Below, piece after piece: positions 12,571 to 25,571 of a stretch of DNA of 64,000 nucleotides. This stretch comes from Inia geoffrensis (lineage: Eukaryota; Chordata; Mammalia; Artiodactyla; Iniidae): contig CM070915.1 in assembly GCA_036417435.1 (NCBI GenBank), forward strand, positions 78,865,799 through 78,929,798, given 5' to 3'. A program made the translations under genes and the position numbers. Numbering within the stretch: the stretch's first letter is position 1; each line of letters starts with the position of its first letter. Under the pieces are notes generated by a model. The model did no database searches and was not told where the DNA came from. It was given only the letters and a program-made list of their open reading frames with translations.

Positions 12571-13796
12571 TTGCTAAACCTTATATTGTGTGAGAAAGTC
12601 TCTTATGGCAGCTTGAAGTCTCTGAGGCCATGGAGATTGGGGGCAGGAAAGGGTTTTGGGGAAGAAGTCTATTTAGAAATGTTTCCAAACTCTGCATGGT
12701 TCCACTAAATAAAAAAGCAATTTTCTTTTTCTTTCTCTTATTGTACAAAAAGCACTGCCTTGGCTGCCAGACCTCAAATCCAGTAATTTAGGATTAATAT
12801 GCTGTACACACTAGTTTAGGAAGTATTATAACTTCCTAACTTCCCATGTTTTCATGGGGGGAGTGGTCATGAATTTCAATGAATACAGCGACAAGAATGC
12901 TTTTAGAAGGCAGCCTGTTTTGAAGTCAGGGGATTGTCTAGCCATATTATCAAATTACAATTTAAAAGTAGATATACCTAAAGATAATAAATGTTAAAAC
13001 TAGCAAACAAAGATGTATTTTTCCCCTGGAAAATTTAGCTATGGAAAACTATGAGTATATGGTAGTAATCCTTGATGTACTAGTACCTATACTCACAACA
13101 TCAATTAAGCACTTTTTAAAAAGTACCCAATACAGTAAAATGAGCTTTTTAATAAATTGTCAAATAACTACAATATTACTCATGATTTCAATTGGGAACC
13201 ATTCCCCTGTTCTACTAGGAAAGTTCTGGGAAGTTTAATGAGGCTTTGGAAAACAAATGGGAAATTTGTTAAGCTTTCTGAGTAACGAAGTGAGAATTTA
13301 TGAATTTCCACTTCCAGAGAAAAATAATATAACAGGCTTTTGTATTATAACATTGTCCTTCTATAGCCATAAAACAACAAAAGCAACAACAAAAACAAAA
13401 ACCAAAGTATGTTCCCCCAACTCCTGTCTTTTTTCAGTATTTCTGAGACTTTTCACAACCAAAAATTTAAACACTACTTAGAACTTTTAATCTTGTAATA
13501 CATATGGCAACTCAAACACTCATATTCCCCAAACAAACAATATCTCTTGTTAAATAAACTCTGGTTGTAATGTATTTGCCTTGTAACTGGGAATGTATTA
13601 ACGTACTATTAGAGCGTGTTTTATTTAAAGTTGTCTACTTATCACACATAGCAAGATCTGAGTCCATTTGCTAAATCACTTTAAAAATCATTTTTAAAAG
13701 AAAAGAAACACTGCAACAGTGTCCATATTTAAAACATTGGCTCCAGTTTTCTTTTGTAAAGCTGTATTATGATATTTTAGACCTATACCACTGTAT

Positions 13797-16700
13797 GTAT
13801 TTAAGGTGCATGACTTGATGCTCTGATATATGTATACATTGTAAAAAGTGTACCACAGTCTGGCTAATTTACATACCATCACCTCTATAACTACTATAGT
13901 GTGTGTTGGGGGTGGTTTATTTACCATCTATCCTCGCTGCAAGTTTCAAGTATTCAATATTGTTACGTACAATCATCACATTATACGTTAGCTCTCTATT
14001 AATCTTATCTAACTGAAGCTTTGTTCCCTCGGATGAACATCACTCCATTTCCCTCCCCCTCCCCCCGAGCCCCTGGCAACCACCATTCTACTCTCTGCTT
14101 CTGAACGTGACTATTTCAGATGCTACACATAAGTGAGATCACGCTGTATTTCTCTTTCTGTGTCTTGCTTATTTTGCTTAGCATAATATACTCCAGCTCC
14201 ACCCATGTCACAAATAACAAGATGTCCTCTTTCTGTAAGGTTGAATAATATTCCATTTTATGTGTATGCATATACCTCTATCCCTATGTATCTATCCCTC
14301 TATCTGATCTATTTTCTTTATCCATTCATCTATTAAAGGACATTTAGGGTTTTTGCCATGTCTTGACTATTGTGAATAGTGCTGTAATGAACATGGGGGT
14401 GCAGATATATTTTCAAGATAGAGATTTCATTTTATTTGGAAATATACCCAGAAGTAGAATTGCTGGATAATGTGGCAATCCTATTTAATTATTTTGACGA
14501 ATATTCATACTGTTTTCCATAAAAGTTGTACCAATTTACATTCCCGCCAGCAGTACACAGGGTTCCCTTTTTCACATCCTTGCCAACATTGTTATCCTTT
14601 GTCCTTTTGATAATAGTCACCCTAATTGGTGTAAGGTGATATCTCGTTGTGGTTTTGATTTGCATTTCCCTGAAAACTATAAACATTGAGCAACTTCTTG
14701 TATATTTTTATTTAAGTTTCTTTTTTTGAGATGTGTCTCTTAGACACTTTGCTCATTTTTAACTGAGTTATTTGTAATTTTGGTATTGAGATGTATGAGT
14801 TCCTTACATATTTTTGAAATTAACTCATTATTGGATATATGGCTTGCAAATAATAATTTTTCCCATTCTGTAGAGTGCCTTTTTATTTTTATTTTTTAAA
14901 AATTATTTTCTTTGCTATGCAAAGCTTTTTAATTTAATATAGTACCACTTGCCCACTTTGGCTTTTGTTGCCTATTCTTTTGGAGTCATATCCAAAATAT
15001 TATTGGCAAGACCAATGTCAAGAAGTTTTTTCCCTATGTTTTCCCCTAGGAGTTTTATGGTATCGGGTATTATATTTAAGTCTTTAATCCATTTTAAGTT
15101 GATTTTTATGTATGGTGTGAGATAGTGGTTCAATTTCCTTCTTTTGCATGTAGCTGTCCAGTTTTTCCAGCATCATTTTTTACAGAGACTGTCCTCTCAT
15201 TGTGTGTTCTTGGAACCTTTGTCAATGATCAGTTGACCATAAATGTGTGGATTTATTTCTAGAATCTCTATTCTGTTCCATTGGTCTATATGTCCATATT
15301 TATACCTGTACCATACTGTTTTGATTACTATAGCTTTGTAATATAATTTTAAGTTAGGAAGTGTGATGCCTCCAGCTTTGTTCTTCTTGCTCAAGATTTG
15401 GGGTCTTTTGCAATTCCATATGAATTTAGGATATTTTCTATTTCTGGAAAAATTATCATGATTGATAGGTATTTCACTGAATCTATAGATCACCTTGGGT
15501 AATGTGGATATCTTAGCAATATTAATTCTTCCATTTCATGAACATGGGCTGTCTTTCCATTTATTTGTGTCTTTTAAAATTTCCTTCATCAATGTTTTAT
15601 AAACTTCATTGTACAAGTCTTTCACCTTTTAAAGTTAATTCCTAAGTAATTTATTCTTTTTTGTTGCTATTGTGCATGAGATTGTTTTCTTAATTTCCCT
15701 TTCAGATAGTTCCTTGTTAGTGCATAGCGATGCCACTGACTTTTATATCTCAATTTTGTATCCTATGACTTTGTAAAATTTGTTTATTAGTTATAACAAT
15801 TTTTATGGTGTCTTTAGGTTTTTTTTAATATATATATATGATAATGTCATCTGCAAACAGAAATAATTTTACTTCCTTCTTTCCAATTTGGATGCCTTTT
15901 ATTTCCTTTTCTTGCCGAATTGCTCTGGCTAGCACTTTCAATACTATGTTGAATAGTGGTGACATGAGTGGGCATCCTTGCCTTGTTCCAGATCTTAGAA
16001 GAAACAGTTACAGTTTTCCCCTATTGATTATGATGTTAGTTGTGGGTTTTTCAAATATAGCCTTATTGTGTTGAGGGATGTTTCTTCTGTACCTATTTTG
16101 TTGAGACTTCTTATCATGAAAGGATGTTGAATTTTATCAAATGCTTTTCTGCATTTATTGAAATATATTTTTTTTACCTTTTATTCTGTTAACGTGGTGT
16201 ATCACATTGATTGATTTTTATATGTTGAACCATACTTATATCCCGGGCATAAATTCCAGTTGGATATGTTACATAATTCTTTTAATATGCTTTCAAATTT
16301 GACTTGCTAGTATTTCATCAAGGATATTTCTATCAGTGTTCATCAGGGATACTGGCCTGTTGTTTTCTTTTCTAACGCTGTCCTTGTCTGGATTTGGGAT
16401 CAGGGTAATGCTGGCTTCATAACTTCATTTTAGGTGTGTTTTATATATTTTAGAAGGGTTTAAGAAAGTTTGGTATTAACTCTTATTTGAATGGTTTTTT
16501 TTTCTTTTTTTTGCATTACGTGGGCCTCTCACTGTTGTGGCCTCTCCCGTTGTGGAGCACAGGCTCCGGACGCGCAGGCCCAGCGGCCATGGGTCACGGG
16601 CCCAGCCGCTCCGCAGCATGCGGGATCCCCCCGGACCGGGGCACGAACCCATGTCCCCTGCATCGGCAGGCGGACTCTCAACCACTGCGCCACCAGGGAA

Positions 16701-17285
16701 GCCCTGAATGTTTTTTAGAGTTGACCTATGCAGCATTTCAGTCCTGGGCTTTCCTTTTTGGAAAGTTTTGCTTACTATTTGTAATCCTTGTTTGTTATTA
16801 TTCTGTTCAGACCTTCTATTTCTTTTTGATTCAGTATTTAGTTTTTATGTAACTAGGAATTGATCAGTTTCTTCCCGGTTATCCAATCTGTTGGTGTATC
16901 CTTTTTTATTTCTGTGTTATCCATTGTAATGTCTCCTCTTTCAGTTCTGAATTTATTTATTTGAGTATATCTCTTTTTTCTTTATCTAAGAGTTTTTAAA
17001 TTTTGTTTTTCTTTCAAAAAACTACAACTCTTAGATTTACTGAAAGTGGGATATTGAAGTCTCCTACTATTGTTGTGTTTCTGTCAATTTTTCCCTTCAG
17101 ATCTGTCAATATTTTTATGTATTAGATGCTCTGATGTTGGATGCATATATATTTACAATCGTTATAATTTTTTGTTGAATTGACCCTTTTTTTCATTATA
17201 TAATGCCCTTCTCTATCTTTGGAAAATTTTTGTTTTAAAGTCTAGTATTTGAGATAAGATCATATCTTGGACTGTAAGAAAAAGA
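13797..17285 (-). mobile_element. Old LINE-1 (L1M-like), antisense
   Basis: Reading the minus strand, it runs from ORF2 endonuclease sequence (near 17.28 kb) through the reverse transcriptase (FADD box at 15846-15857) to the L1M-type 3' UTR at 13.8-14.2 kb, with the CCCTCCCCCTCCCC tract. It is older than the L1 at 46 kb, with many stops. A short CHR SINE is inserted at 16494-16704. A second old L1 in the opposite orientation begins directly to its right. Confidence 0.85.
16494..16704 (-). mobile_element. Short CHR-type SINE, antisense, nested in old L1
   Basis: T-rich start, then GTGGGCCTCTCACTGTTGTGG, GAGCACAGGCTCCGGACGCG and a tRNA-derived head ending CGCCACCAGGGAAGCCC. Flanked by TGAATG(G)TTTTTT copies at 16488 and 16705, taken as the target-site duplication. 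Open frames on both strands here are SINE artefacts. Confidence 0.92.
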
Positions 17286-18070
17286 AAAAAAAAGTGAAAT
17301 CATATGGAGTATGTTCTCTGACTAACTGTATCAGACTAGTAATCAATTCTATAAATATAACAAAAATCCCCAGATACTTAGAACATAGACATCACACGTC
17401 TAAAAAGAAAATCCACCTGTCAAAGAGGAAGCCTTGAGGGAAATTAAAAACTCATTGAATTGAATGAAAACAGAAATATAATATATCAAAATGTGTGGAA
17501 TGCAGTGAATGCAATTCTAAGAAGGAAATTATAGAATTAAATGTTTATGTTAGAAACAAGGAAGTTTCAAGTTAACAATTTTAAAATCCCACCGTGTGAA
17601 ATCAGAAAAGAAGAGCAATATAAATCCAAAGCAACCAAAAAGAAGTAAATAAGAAAGAGAAGAGCAGAATTCATGAAATTGATCACAGAACTCAAGAGAG
17701 AAAATAAATGAGGAAGTAATCCTGGTTCTTTGAATAGTCTCTAGCAAGCCTGACAGAAAAAGAGAGAGAAGGCATCAATTACTAGTACCAGGAATTACTC
17801 AGGGGTGTCACTATGGAATCTGCAGACTTCAAAGTGACCATAAGGAGATACTATGGAAAAGTCTACACACACATTTGACAACTTAGATAAAACTAATGAA
17901 GACCTTGGAAAGTAAAAATTACCACAAGCCATCTGATAAGAATAGATAATTTGAATAGCTATTTACTAAGTAAGATACATTCTTAATTTTTAAAAATCCC
18001 CAAAATGAAATCTCCTGGCCCAGATGGTTCCACTAGAGAGCTCTACCAAACCTTTAAGAAAGAATCAACA

Positions 18071-19415
18071 ATCTGTGTATCTTCTTTGGAGAAATGTCTA
18101 TTTAGGTCTTCTGCTCATTTTTGGATTGGGTTCTTTGTTTTTTTGATATTGAGCTGCATGAGCTGCTGTACATTTTGGAGATTAATCCTTTGTCAGTTGC
18201 TTCATTTGCAAATAGTTTCTCCCATTCTGAGGGTTGTCTTTTGGTCTTGTTTATGGTTTCCTTTGCTGTGCAAAAGCTTTTAAGTTTCATTAGGTCCCAT
18301 TTGTTTATTTTTGTTTTTATCTCCATTTCTCTAAGAGGTGGGTTAAAAAGGATCTTGCTGTGATTTATGTCATAGAGTGTTCTGCCTGTGCTTTCCTCTA
18401 AGAGTTTGATAGTGTCTGGCCTTACATTTAAGTCTTTAATCCATTCTGAGTTAGACCTTTCTCCAAAGAAGATATACAGATTGCCAACAAACACATGAAA
18501 GAATGCTCAACATCATTAATCATTAGAATGCAAATCAAAACTACAATGAGATATCATCTCACACCAGTCAGAATGGCCATCATCAAAAAATCTAGAAAAA
18601 ATAAATGCTGGAGAGGGTGTGGAGAAAAGGGAACCCTCTTGCACTGTTGGTGGGAATGTAAATTGATACAGTCACTGTGGAGAGCAGTATGGAGGTTCCT
18701 TAAAAAACTACAAATAGAACTACCATATGACCCAGCAATCCCACTACTGGGCATATACCCTGAGAAAACCATAATTCAAAAAGAGTCATGTACCAAAATG
18801 TTCATTGCAGCTCTATTTACAATAGCCAGGACATGGAAGCAATCTAAGTGTCTATCAACAGATGAATGGATAAAGAAGATGTGGCACATATATACAATAG
18901 AATATTACTCAGCCATAAAAAGAAATGAAATTGAGTTATTTGTAGTGAGGTGGATGGACCTAGAGTCTGTCATACAGAGTGAAGTAAGTCAGAAAGAGGA
19001 AAAGAAATACTGTATGCTAACACATATATATGGAATCTAAGAAAAAAAAAAAGGTCATGAAGAAACTAGGGGCAAGACGGGAATAAAGACACAGACCTAC
19101 TAGAGAATGGACTTGAGGATACGAGGTGGGGAAGGATAAGATGGGACAAAGTGGGAGAGTGGCATGGACATATATACACTACCAAACGTAAAACAGATAG
19201 CTAGTAGGAAGCAGCCGCATAGCACAGGGAGTTCAGCTCCGTGCTTTGTGACCACCTGGAGGGGTGGGATAGGGAGGGTGGGAGGGAGGGAGATGCAAGA
19301 GGGAAGAGATATGGGAACATATGTATATGTATAACTGATTCACTCTGTTATGAAGCAGAAACTAACACACCATTGTAAAGCAATTATACTCCAATAAAGA
19401 TGTTAAAAAAAAAAA
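18071..19415 (+). mobile_element. Young LINE-1 with 5' inversion (twin priming)
   Basis: Two pieces of one L1 in opposite orientation. 18071-18452 is the inverted upstream piece (antisense ORF2). 18453-19415 is the sense ORF2 C-terminus, 3' UTR and A-tail. Both pieces begin in the same short ORF2 segment (CTCCAAAGAAGATATACAGA and its complement at 18071-18100), as expected when two primers use one RNA. Target-site duplication AGAATCAACA lies at 18061-18070 and 19416-19425. The insertion splits an older L1 in the same orientation. Confidence 0.93.
18495..19040 (+). pseudogene. L1 ORF2 C-terminal fragment, open to natural stop
   Basis: A 181-codon open stretch ending at the ORF2 stop codon. 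It contains the cysteine-histidine pattern [19 protein letters not shown] of the L1 C-terminal domain and the ending THIYGI. It lacks the endonuclease and reverse transcriptase, so it is a dead fragment, but it has no internal stop, which fits a fairly recent insertion. Confidence 0.85.
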
Positions 19416-20133
19416 AGAATCAACAAAAGTAGTACACAATATCTTCCAGAAAGTAAAAGACAAGGAACATTTTCAACTCATTTTATAAAGACAGTTTGTC
19501 CCAATACCCAAACCAGGCAAAGGCAGTACCAAACAAAGCAAAACAAAATAAGCAAAAAACAACAACAAAAGAACCTACAGACCAAATCTCTCATAGATGT
19601 AAAAGCAAAAATACTTAAAATTTTGAGAAATAAAATTCAGCAATATATATAAAAATTCCACATCATTAAGTAGGGTTTATTGCTGAAATGTAAGACAGGG
19701 TCAGTATTTGAAATCAATGAAAATAAACCACTACATTAACAAGATAAGCAAGAAAATTGACATTGTCGTATTAATTGATACCCATTCATGGTAAAAACTT
19801 TCAGAAAAATGGAGATAGAGGGGACCTAACTCAAGCTGAGAAAAAAATTTCTATTAGACCACTAAATTTAACATCATACTTAATGGTGAAAAGCTAAATG
19901 ACTTTCCCCTAAAATAAGGAACAAATGAAGAATGTCTGCACTCACCACTGGTATTCAATATGGTATTTAAATTTGTAGGCAGCAAAATAGGCAAGAAAAA
20001 GATTGTAATGTGATACAGATCTGAGAAAAGGAACGTACCTCTCCTGATTTGCACATGTCTTAATAATCTGTGTAAATAAATGTAAAGAATTTAAAAAATC
20101 AAAAATAGAAACAAAAGACCTAGAACTAAGTGC

Positions 20134-20176
<43 letters not shown>

Positions 20177-20206
20177 GGTGGGTGTGTGCGTGTATATATA
20201 TATATA
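20134..20206. repeat. TA / TG / TA compound microsatellite
   Basis: (TA) about 24 bp, then a (TG) tract with GGTG interruptions, then (TA) again. It is located inside the old sense L1. Confidence 0.9.
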
Positions 20207-22055
20207 GGATTCAGGATGCAATGTAAATATATAAACATTAATTATATTGCTACATAGTAGCATTAATATTTGAAAAATAAAAATTTCAAAATATCATTTA
20301 TATTCCCTCAAAAAAAGAAGAAATGATTTACCTAAATGCCAATCTAACAAAACATACATAGGATTTATATGATGAAAACTACACAATACTGAAGAAATAA
20401 ATCAAAAGGTCAAAAAATAGAAAAATATTGTTTTCATTGCTTTAAGAAATCAACATAGTAAAGATGTCAGTTCTCCTGAAATTGATATATAGGTTATGCC
20501 ATCCCTACCGAAGGGGCAGTGACATTATTCATAGATATAGAGAAGGGAATTGTAAAATGTCTATGGAAATATAAAGCAACTAGAACAGCTAACGCATTCT
20601 GAAAAGTAACAGTAAAGTGGACAGAATCATCCATTTCAAGGATTATTATATAGCTACTGCATCCAAGAATGTATAATGCTGGCAAAGAGATAGATGCAAG
20701 AAACAGCACCACGGGGTAGGACCACGTAATTTTCAATGAAGCTGCTAAAATAATTCAATAGAAGAAGAATGGTCTTTACAACAAATGATGCTGTTGTAAC
20801 TGGATAACCACAGGCAAAACAGAGAAGGTCAGCTAAACCCCACAACTTACAGAAGAAAAATGAACTCAGATGTGTCGTATATTTAACTGTAAATGGAAAG
20901 CTTATAAGACATTTTGAAAATAGCCTAGTAGAAAAACTTTGGCACCTGTGACATGCTGAAGAATTTTTGACATGACACCAAAATTATAATTTTTAAGAGA
21001 AAGAGCTGATAAATTGGGTTTGTAAAATTTAAAAAAATTTTTCTGCTAGATACCCTGTTAAAAAGATGAAAGATAAATTACAAAATGGAAGAAAATATTT
21101 GCAAACAACACATCTAACAAATCCTCATATACAAAATGCATAATAACTCATAAAACTCTAAGTAAAACAAATCACAAAATACAATTCGAAAATAGGCAAA
21201 AAACGGGAAAAGACATTTCATCAAAGGGAACATATAGAGAAAATAGTCATGTAAAATGTTATTCATCATTGCTAGCCTTTAGGGATATGCAAATTAAGAC
21301 TATGATGAGAACTGTTAAAATAAAAAGTAGTGACCATTTCAAATGCTGGTGAGGATGTAGAGAGACTGGGTTTCTCATACATTGCTGGTGGGAATGTAAA
21401 ATGTCACCACTACTTTGAAAAGCAATTTGGCGTTTTCCTTAAAACTAAATAAACATTTTCCATATGACTGAGCAACTGCCCTCCTGGCCATTTATCCCAG
21501 AGAAATGAAATGTCATGTCTACATAGAAGCATGTACGCTATTATTCATAGCAGCAGTAACTAAACACTGCAGCCAAATGTCCCTCAACAGATAAATAGTA
21601 AAACAAAACGAGGTCCATAGTCCATATTCCATATCATGGAATACTACTCAGCAATAAAAAGGAACAAACGATCAATATGCATACATAGGGCATTATGCTC
21701 AATGAAAAAAGTCAATCTCAGAATTTCACATAGTGTACGTTTAATCTATACAATATTCTCAAAATGACAAAATTATAGAAATGAAAAACAGATTAGTGGC
21801 TTCTAGGAACTAAGAATGGTGGGACCGAGGGGTGTGTATAAAGGGCAGCATGAGGAAGATGGTTGTGTATTTGTGGATATGGGCGCACAAATTTACACAT
21901 GCCATAACTGACGTGAAATATACATATATTGTGTCAATGTTAAAATTCCTGCTTTTTATATTATAGTATAGTTACATAAGGTTTACCCACTGGGGGAAAC
22001 TGGATGAAGGGTACAGAGAGCATCTTCTAGTTTTATAACTTCCTGTGAGTTGCAA

Positions 22056-23603
22056 GAGTTCACAAACACTTTTATGTCCATATGGCCTTTAGGTTTGTTT
22101 CTGATGCCTTGGTAACTGTATTTACTTTTACCAGAAGACATTTTTCTAACATGTTTTAGAATAAATATTTCTACAGCTTTTTATTTATGTTGAAGGAAAG
22201 TATACATAAAACCAAGATTTTAAAAAATGGATGAAAGGAAATAATAGTTGATCAGAATGAACGATTCAGCACACTGCTACACAAAGTAAATTTCAAATAC
22301 TTCTTCCTATCTTCCAACATCCATCCATTCAGATCATGACTACCTAATTTTGTTTGCCTAAATGAAAAAGAGACTGGGGAGAGTGACTCAATAATGACCA
22401 GGAAATATTAAATGAAGTGACACACAGAGTTATTGCTTGCCTGATCCCAGGCAAGCATCAGGTTAAACCTTAGGATTATATGTTGTAAGACACACTCCTT
22501 GTGCTCAAAAGTTCTTGATCTAGTGAGGAAGGCATGCTAGCGAGCAATGACCACAGAGTGGACACCAATGTTACAACATACATAAATTAAGAGCAGTTAT
22601 ATCATATAATATACAGGAGAAGCTCCTATCCCTGACTTGACGATGGGGACACAAGCCAAATTTCCCACATGAAAATTAAAAATTAATAGAAATGAACAAA
22701 ACATAGAAACTGTCCAAAGCATGTGAAAAATGACACAAATTTGGGTTACAGTTATAAACCTGAATTTCTTAAATGTGGGGAGGACAAACCGTCTATATAT
22801 GTTAAGTAATCACCTTTACTAACGTCTCTCCTAATAATAATACTGCTATTTTTTTTAATACTTCCTTAGTTGTTATGCTACATTCTTTAAAGATGAAATC
22901 ATTCTTCAGTGATTTATCGAGTGTCTTCCATACGCCAGGTACCAGGGGCATTTATTCCTTACACTTTCCCTGCAAGGTAGCAGTCATAATTTGGTGATGA
23001 ATTGCCCCTGGGAATATAGCCAGGAAATGGTAAAGATGAGATTTTCTTTTTTCCTCAAGGTTACCTGATCCTAATTTTCTTTCCACTATATCATGTTGCC
23101 TACTCTCTCATTAAAAAAAAAAAAAAGTGCTGCCCTAAACAGAGAAAACGTTGACTTCTCAAATAACGTCAATTTCAACCATAAGCCATGCTTACAATAG
23201 ATGGTCCCAGGAGTCCTGTGATGTAATACATGCTGGCATTCTCCTTGCTTTCCTCCTGTGAGGAAAGTAGTCCTTTTGACTACTGCTCGCAAATTGCAGT
23301 TATAAAGGTTATAGCATAGTTGGCAATTGTACTAGTTTTAATCTAATATCATTTCTATGATATTTGCCGAGGTGATACACACCAGTACGGCTAAACAATT
23401 CTATAGAGCTGGCCACTGTTCTGACTGGTGAGTGTCACTTGTTAAACAGTCTCCATATTTCATTTGGTGCTTTCAGTGTTACCCATGGAGGTGTTACTGT
23501 CTCACATTTTATAGAAGGAGATGGTGACTTTAAAGAAGTTTGGCAACTCACCAATGGTCAGATTCCCCCACTGGTTTTAAGGCTGTTCTTTTCACTGTTT
23601 AAG
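22056..23603. other. SNTG1: Intronic stretch with old repeat remnants only
   Basis: Mostly unassigned AT-rich intron. A MIR-like antisense block is visible at about 22915-23075 and another at about 23490-23590. A possible L2 antisense trace lies near 22470-22560. No exon is seen. Confidence 0.5.
22915..23075 (-). repeat. MIR-like remnant, antisense
   Basis: Block order TATCGAGTGTCTTCCATACG, CCAGGTACCAGG, TTCCCTGCAAGGTAGCAGTC and GGAATATAGCCAGGAAATGG matches the reverse complement of MIR loosely. Confidence 0.5.
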
Positions 23604-23614
23604 AATCACTGCCT

Positions 23615-23710
23615 TGATATATGTATACACAGAGCTGATTCACTTTGTTACATGGCAGAAACTAACACAATATTGTAACGCAGCTATACTCCAATAAAGA
23701 TGTTAAAAAA
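23615..23710 (+). mobile_element. Very short 5'-truncated L1 insertion
   Basis: Only the last ~95 bp of the L1 3' end is present (TGATATATGTATACACAGAG to CCAATAAAGATGTTAAAAAA). Perfect target-site duplication AATCACTGCCT at 23604-23614 and 23711-23721. It is a complete, cleanly bounded insertion despite its size. Confidence 0.93.
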
Positions 23711-23721
23711 AATCACTGCCT

Positions 23722-25571
23722 CTAAATTCAAGAAAAACATTCAATAAATATCTTCGGAAACTATTTCTTATTAACTGAATTTATGAAATATTGCTTAAAA
23801 CATTAAAAACAGAAAAAGTAGTATTTAGAAGCTTGCAGACAACTAATGACTAGAAAAGTTAAGGAAGTATAATTAGGTGCGCGTGTAACGTGCACCATGT
23901 TAAACTGAAGCCTAAACACTACAGTTCGTAGTCATTTCACTGCATTCAACTTTTTTGCTTCATGTTGTCAACTAAGGATTTGTTAGCACACTGAAAGTAT
24001 CAGAAGAGAAGGAACTTAGCAAAGCAAACTTAGCAACTAGTGGCTGAAACTCCACGTTCGCCAGAAGAGTATAGAACTGACAGCATTAACACCATTCACC
24101 CGTATTAGGATGTGTCCTGTGTGTGAAAGGTTGGGAAATCCACCAGAAGCTAAGGATACGTACTTTTGGACGATAGTAATGCACTGTTCATAGTAACACT
24201 AAGAAGCAGTTTAAAGAGCGGTGTAAGTGACAAAGAGTAACGATCCACCCACGGCAGCCGGAGGGGAAAGCAGAGGTGCTGCAGTCCCATAGAAAGGTCT
24301 GCGCTTAGGGACGGGCTGTGGTGGGGTGCAGAGGTGAGACTTAGGAGAAAAGCAAATGGACGGAGCGGGTGAAGTTACCCAGGCCTCTGTCCACACTGAT
24401 GCGAGACAAATACAAGGCAAGACCACTTGCAACAGGGAAGCTTTAAAGAAACGCAGGAGGACAGGAGTCAGCAGAAAGCAGCTGCCTGCACGGCCCCCCT
24501 TCAAGAGCCTGCAGCCCGGGAGGCGTCAGAGACAAACATTAGGCAGGGGTGGGTATTCGTAGAGAGATTCAGATCAAGAGCTGAGGGGACTAAGGAGAAA
24601 AATCCAGACAAAGGCATGAGCAGATGTATAAGGCCAGAAAGGCATCGTCTTGTTAAAGGGAGAATGAGGGCCTCTGGTCTGGACCCAGAGCAGGGCCGCA
24701 AGAGACGTGGACGGGAGAGTCAGGTGGGCTCGGTCCTTGGAGCGCTGTGAATGGCAGGCCAAGACTCCCCTTGGATTTAATGCATACAGGAATGTAACAG
24801 AATTACGGTGACTTTAATCCAGAGTTGAAAATTTATGTCTCAGTTTTCATTTCCATGGAATTGATGTTTCACTTTGGTATTCGCTATTTATTCTTGCTTC
24901 CCCACTGAAATAATATATTTATAACTCATTCTAACCCAAAGACTGTTGCTGTGAATTTCACAGAAGGGTAGAGGAAACCACTCAGGCTTTGAATATTTAC
25001 AAAGACACATTCATAAGCATAAAAGGAGTGAATCTTTCTGATGAGTTAAATAGTTAATAAATTTCAGAATACTGAAAATTTGCATAGACCAAAGCAAAAA
25101 AATCACTCATTTATTCATTTTATTTAACATAGAATAACATGGGGAAAACATAAATTGATGAAAAATATATTTTTCTTTAGGGATTTGTGTTCATATCTGA
25201 AGAGGGAATAAAAAATGATAAAGTAGAGTCAGAATATTTTTAAATTATTATTTAGAATGTGAAACCATCAAGAAGGTGACTGTTTTAGCTCCCGGAATAT
25301 TATTTTAGTGTGACACAAATACAGTTCATAGGGAATTAAAACTAAGAAATGCAACTTGCTGTGCGTAATTTATTTTTAAGGTATGCGTTTCAGGGAAAAT
25401 TTGCCATTAAAACCTTTAAGTGAATTTATTCTTTTGGCCATGCAGTATACTCCAAGGTAAAAACAGAGCACGTGTGTTTTCGCACTTTTGGGTTTCCTAA
25501 GTTTTCTCCCCTTTCTTTCTTAATGGCATTAATGCAGCTAGAGGTGGTCTTTGTGATGAGTTTCAGTTTAC
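23722..25571. other. SNTG1: Intronic stretch, unassigned
   Basis: Contains a moderately GC-rich part at 24220-24770 with several overlapping open frames on both strands but no splice-bounded conserved frame. I treat it as non-coding, possibly an old repeat. Confidence 0.45.

Larger units (their letters stand above)
17292..22055 (+). mobile_element. Old LINE-1 (L1M-like), sense, with nested young L1
   Basis: Starts within the endonuclease C-terminus (AAATCATATGGAGTATGTTC), continues through the ORF2 segment that translates [20 protein letters not shown] (18005 onward), and after the nested insertion resumes at 19426. It runs to an L1M 3' UTR with CTGGATGAAGGGTACAGAG near 22.0 kb. It is riddled with stops. 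It is interrupted at 18071-19415 by a twin-primed younger L1. Confidence 0.82.
7744..25571 (-). other. SNTG1: SNTG1 last intron
   Basis: An intron of about 17.8 kb between exons 25572-25682 and 7585-7743, defined by GTAAAC and CCCTTTTCAG ends. It hosts an L2, several L1s, one short CHR SINE, MIR remnants and the GACA/CA microsatellite. Parts with nothing recognised are about 7.8-9.95 kb, 10.96-11.8 kb, 12.6-13.8 kb and 23.7-25.5 kb. Confidence 0.9.

Noticed and set aside
16476..16852. Open frames across the 16.5-kb SINE (and similar ones at 51.9, 53.7 and 60.3 kb)
   Set aside because: The same peptide-like strings recur at every short CHR SINE because they translate the SINE itself.
24211..24762. 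Cluster of overlapping frames on both strands near 24.2-24.8 kb
   Set aside because: Several frames on opposing strands, no splice boundaries and no domain. Probably an old repeat with elevated GC.
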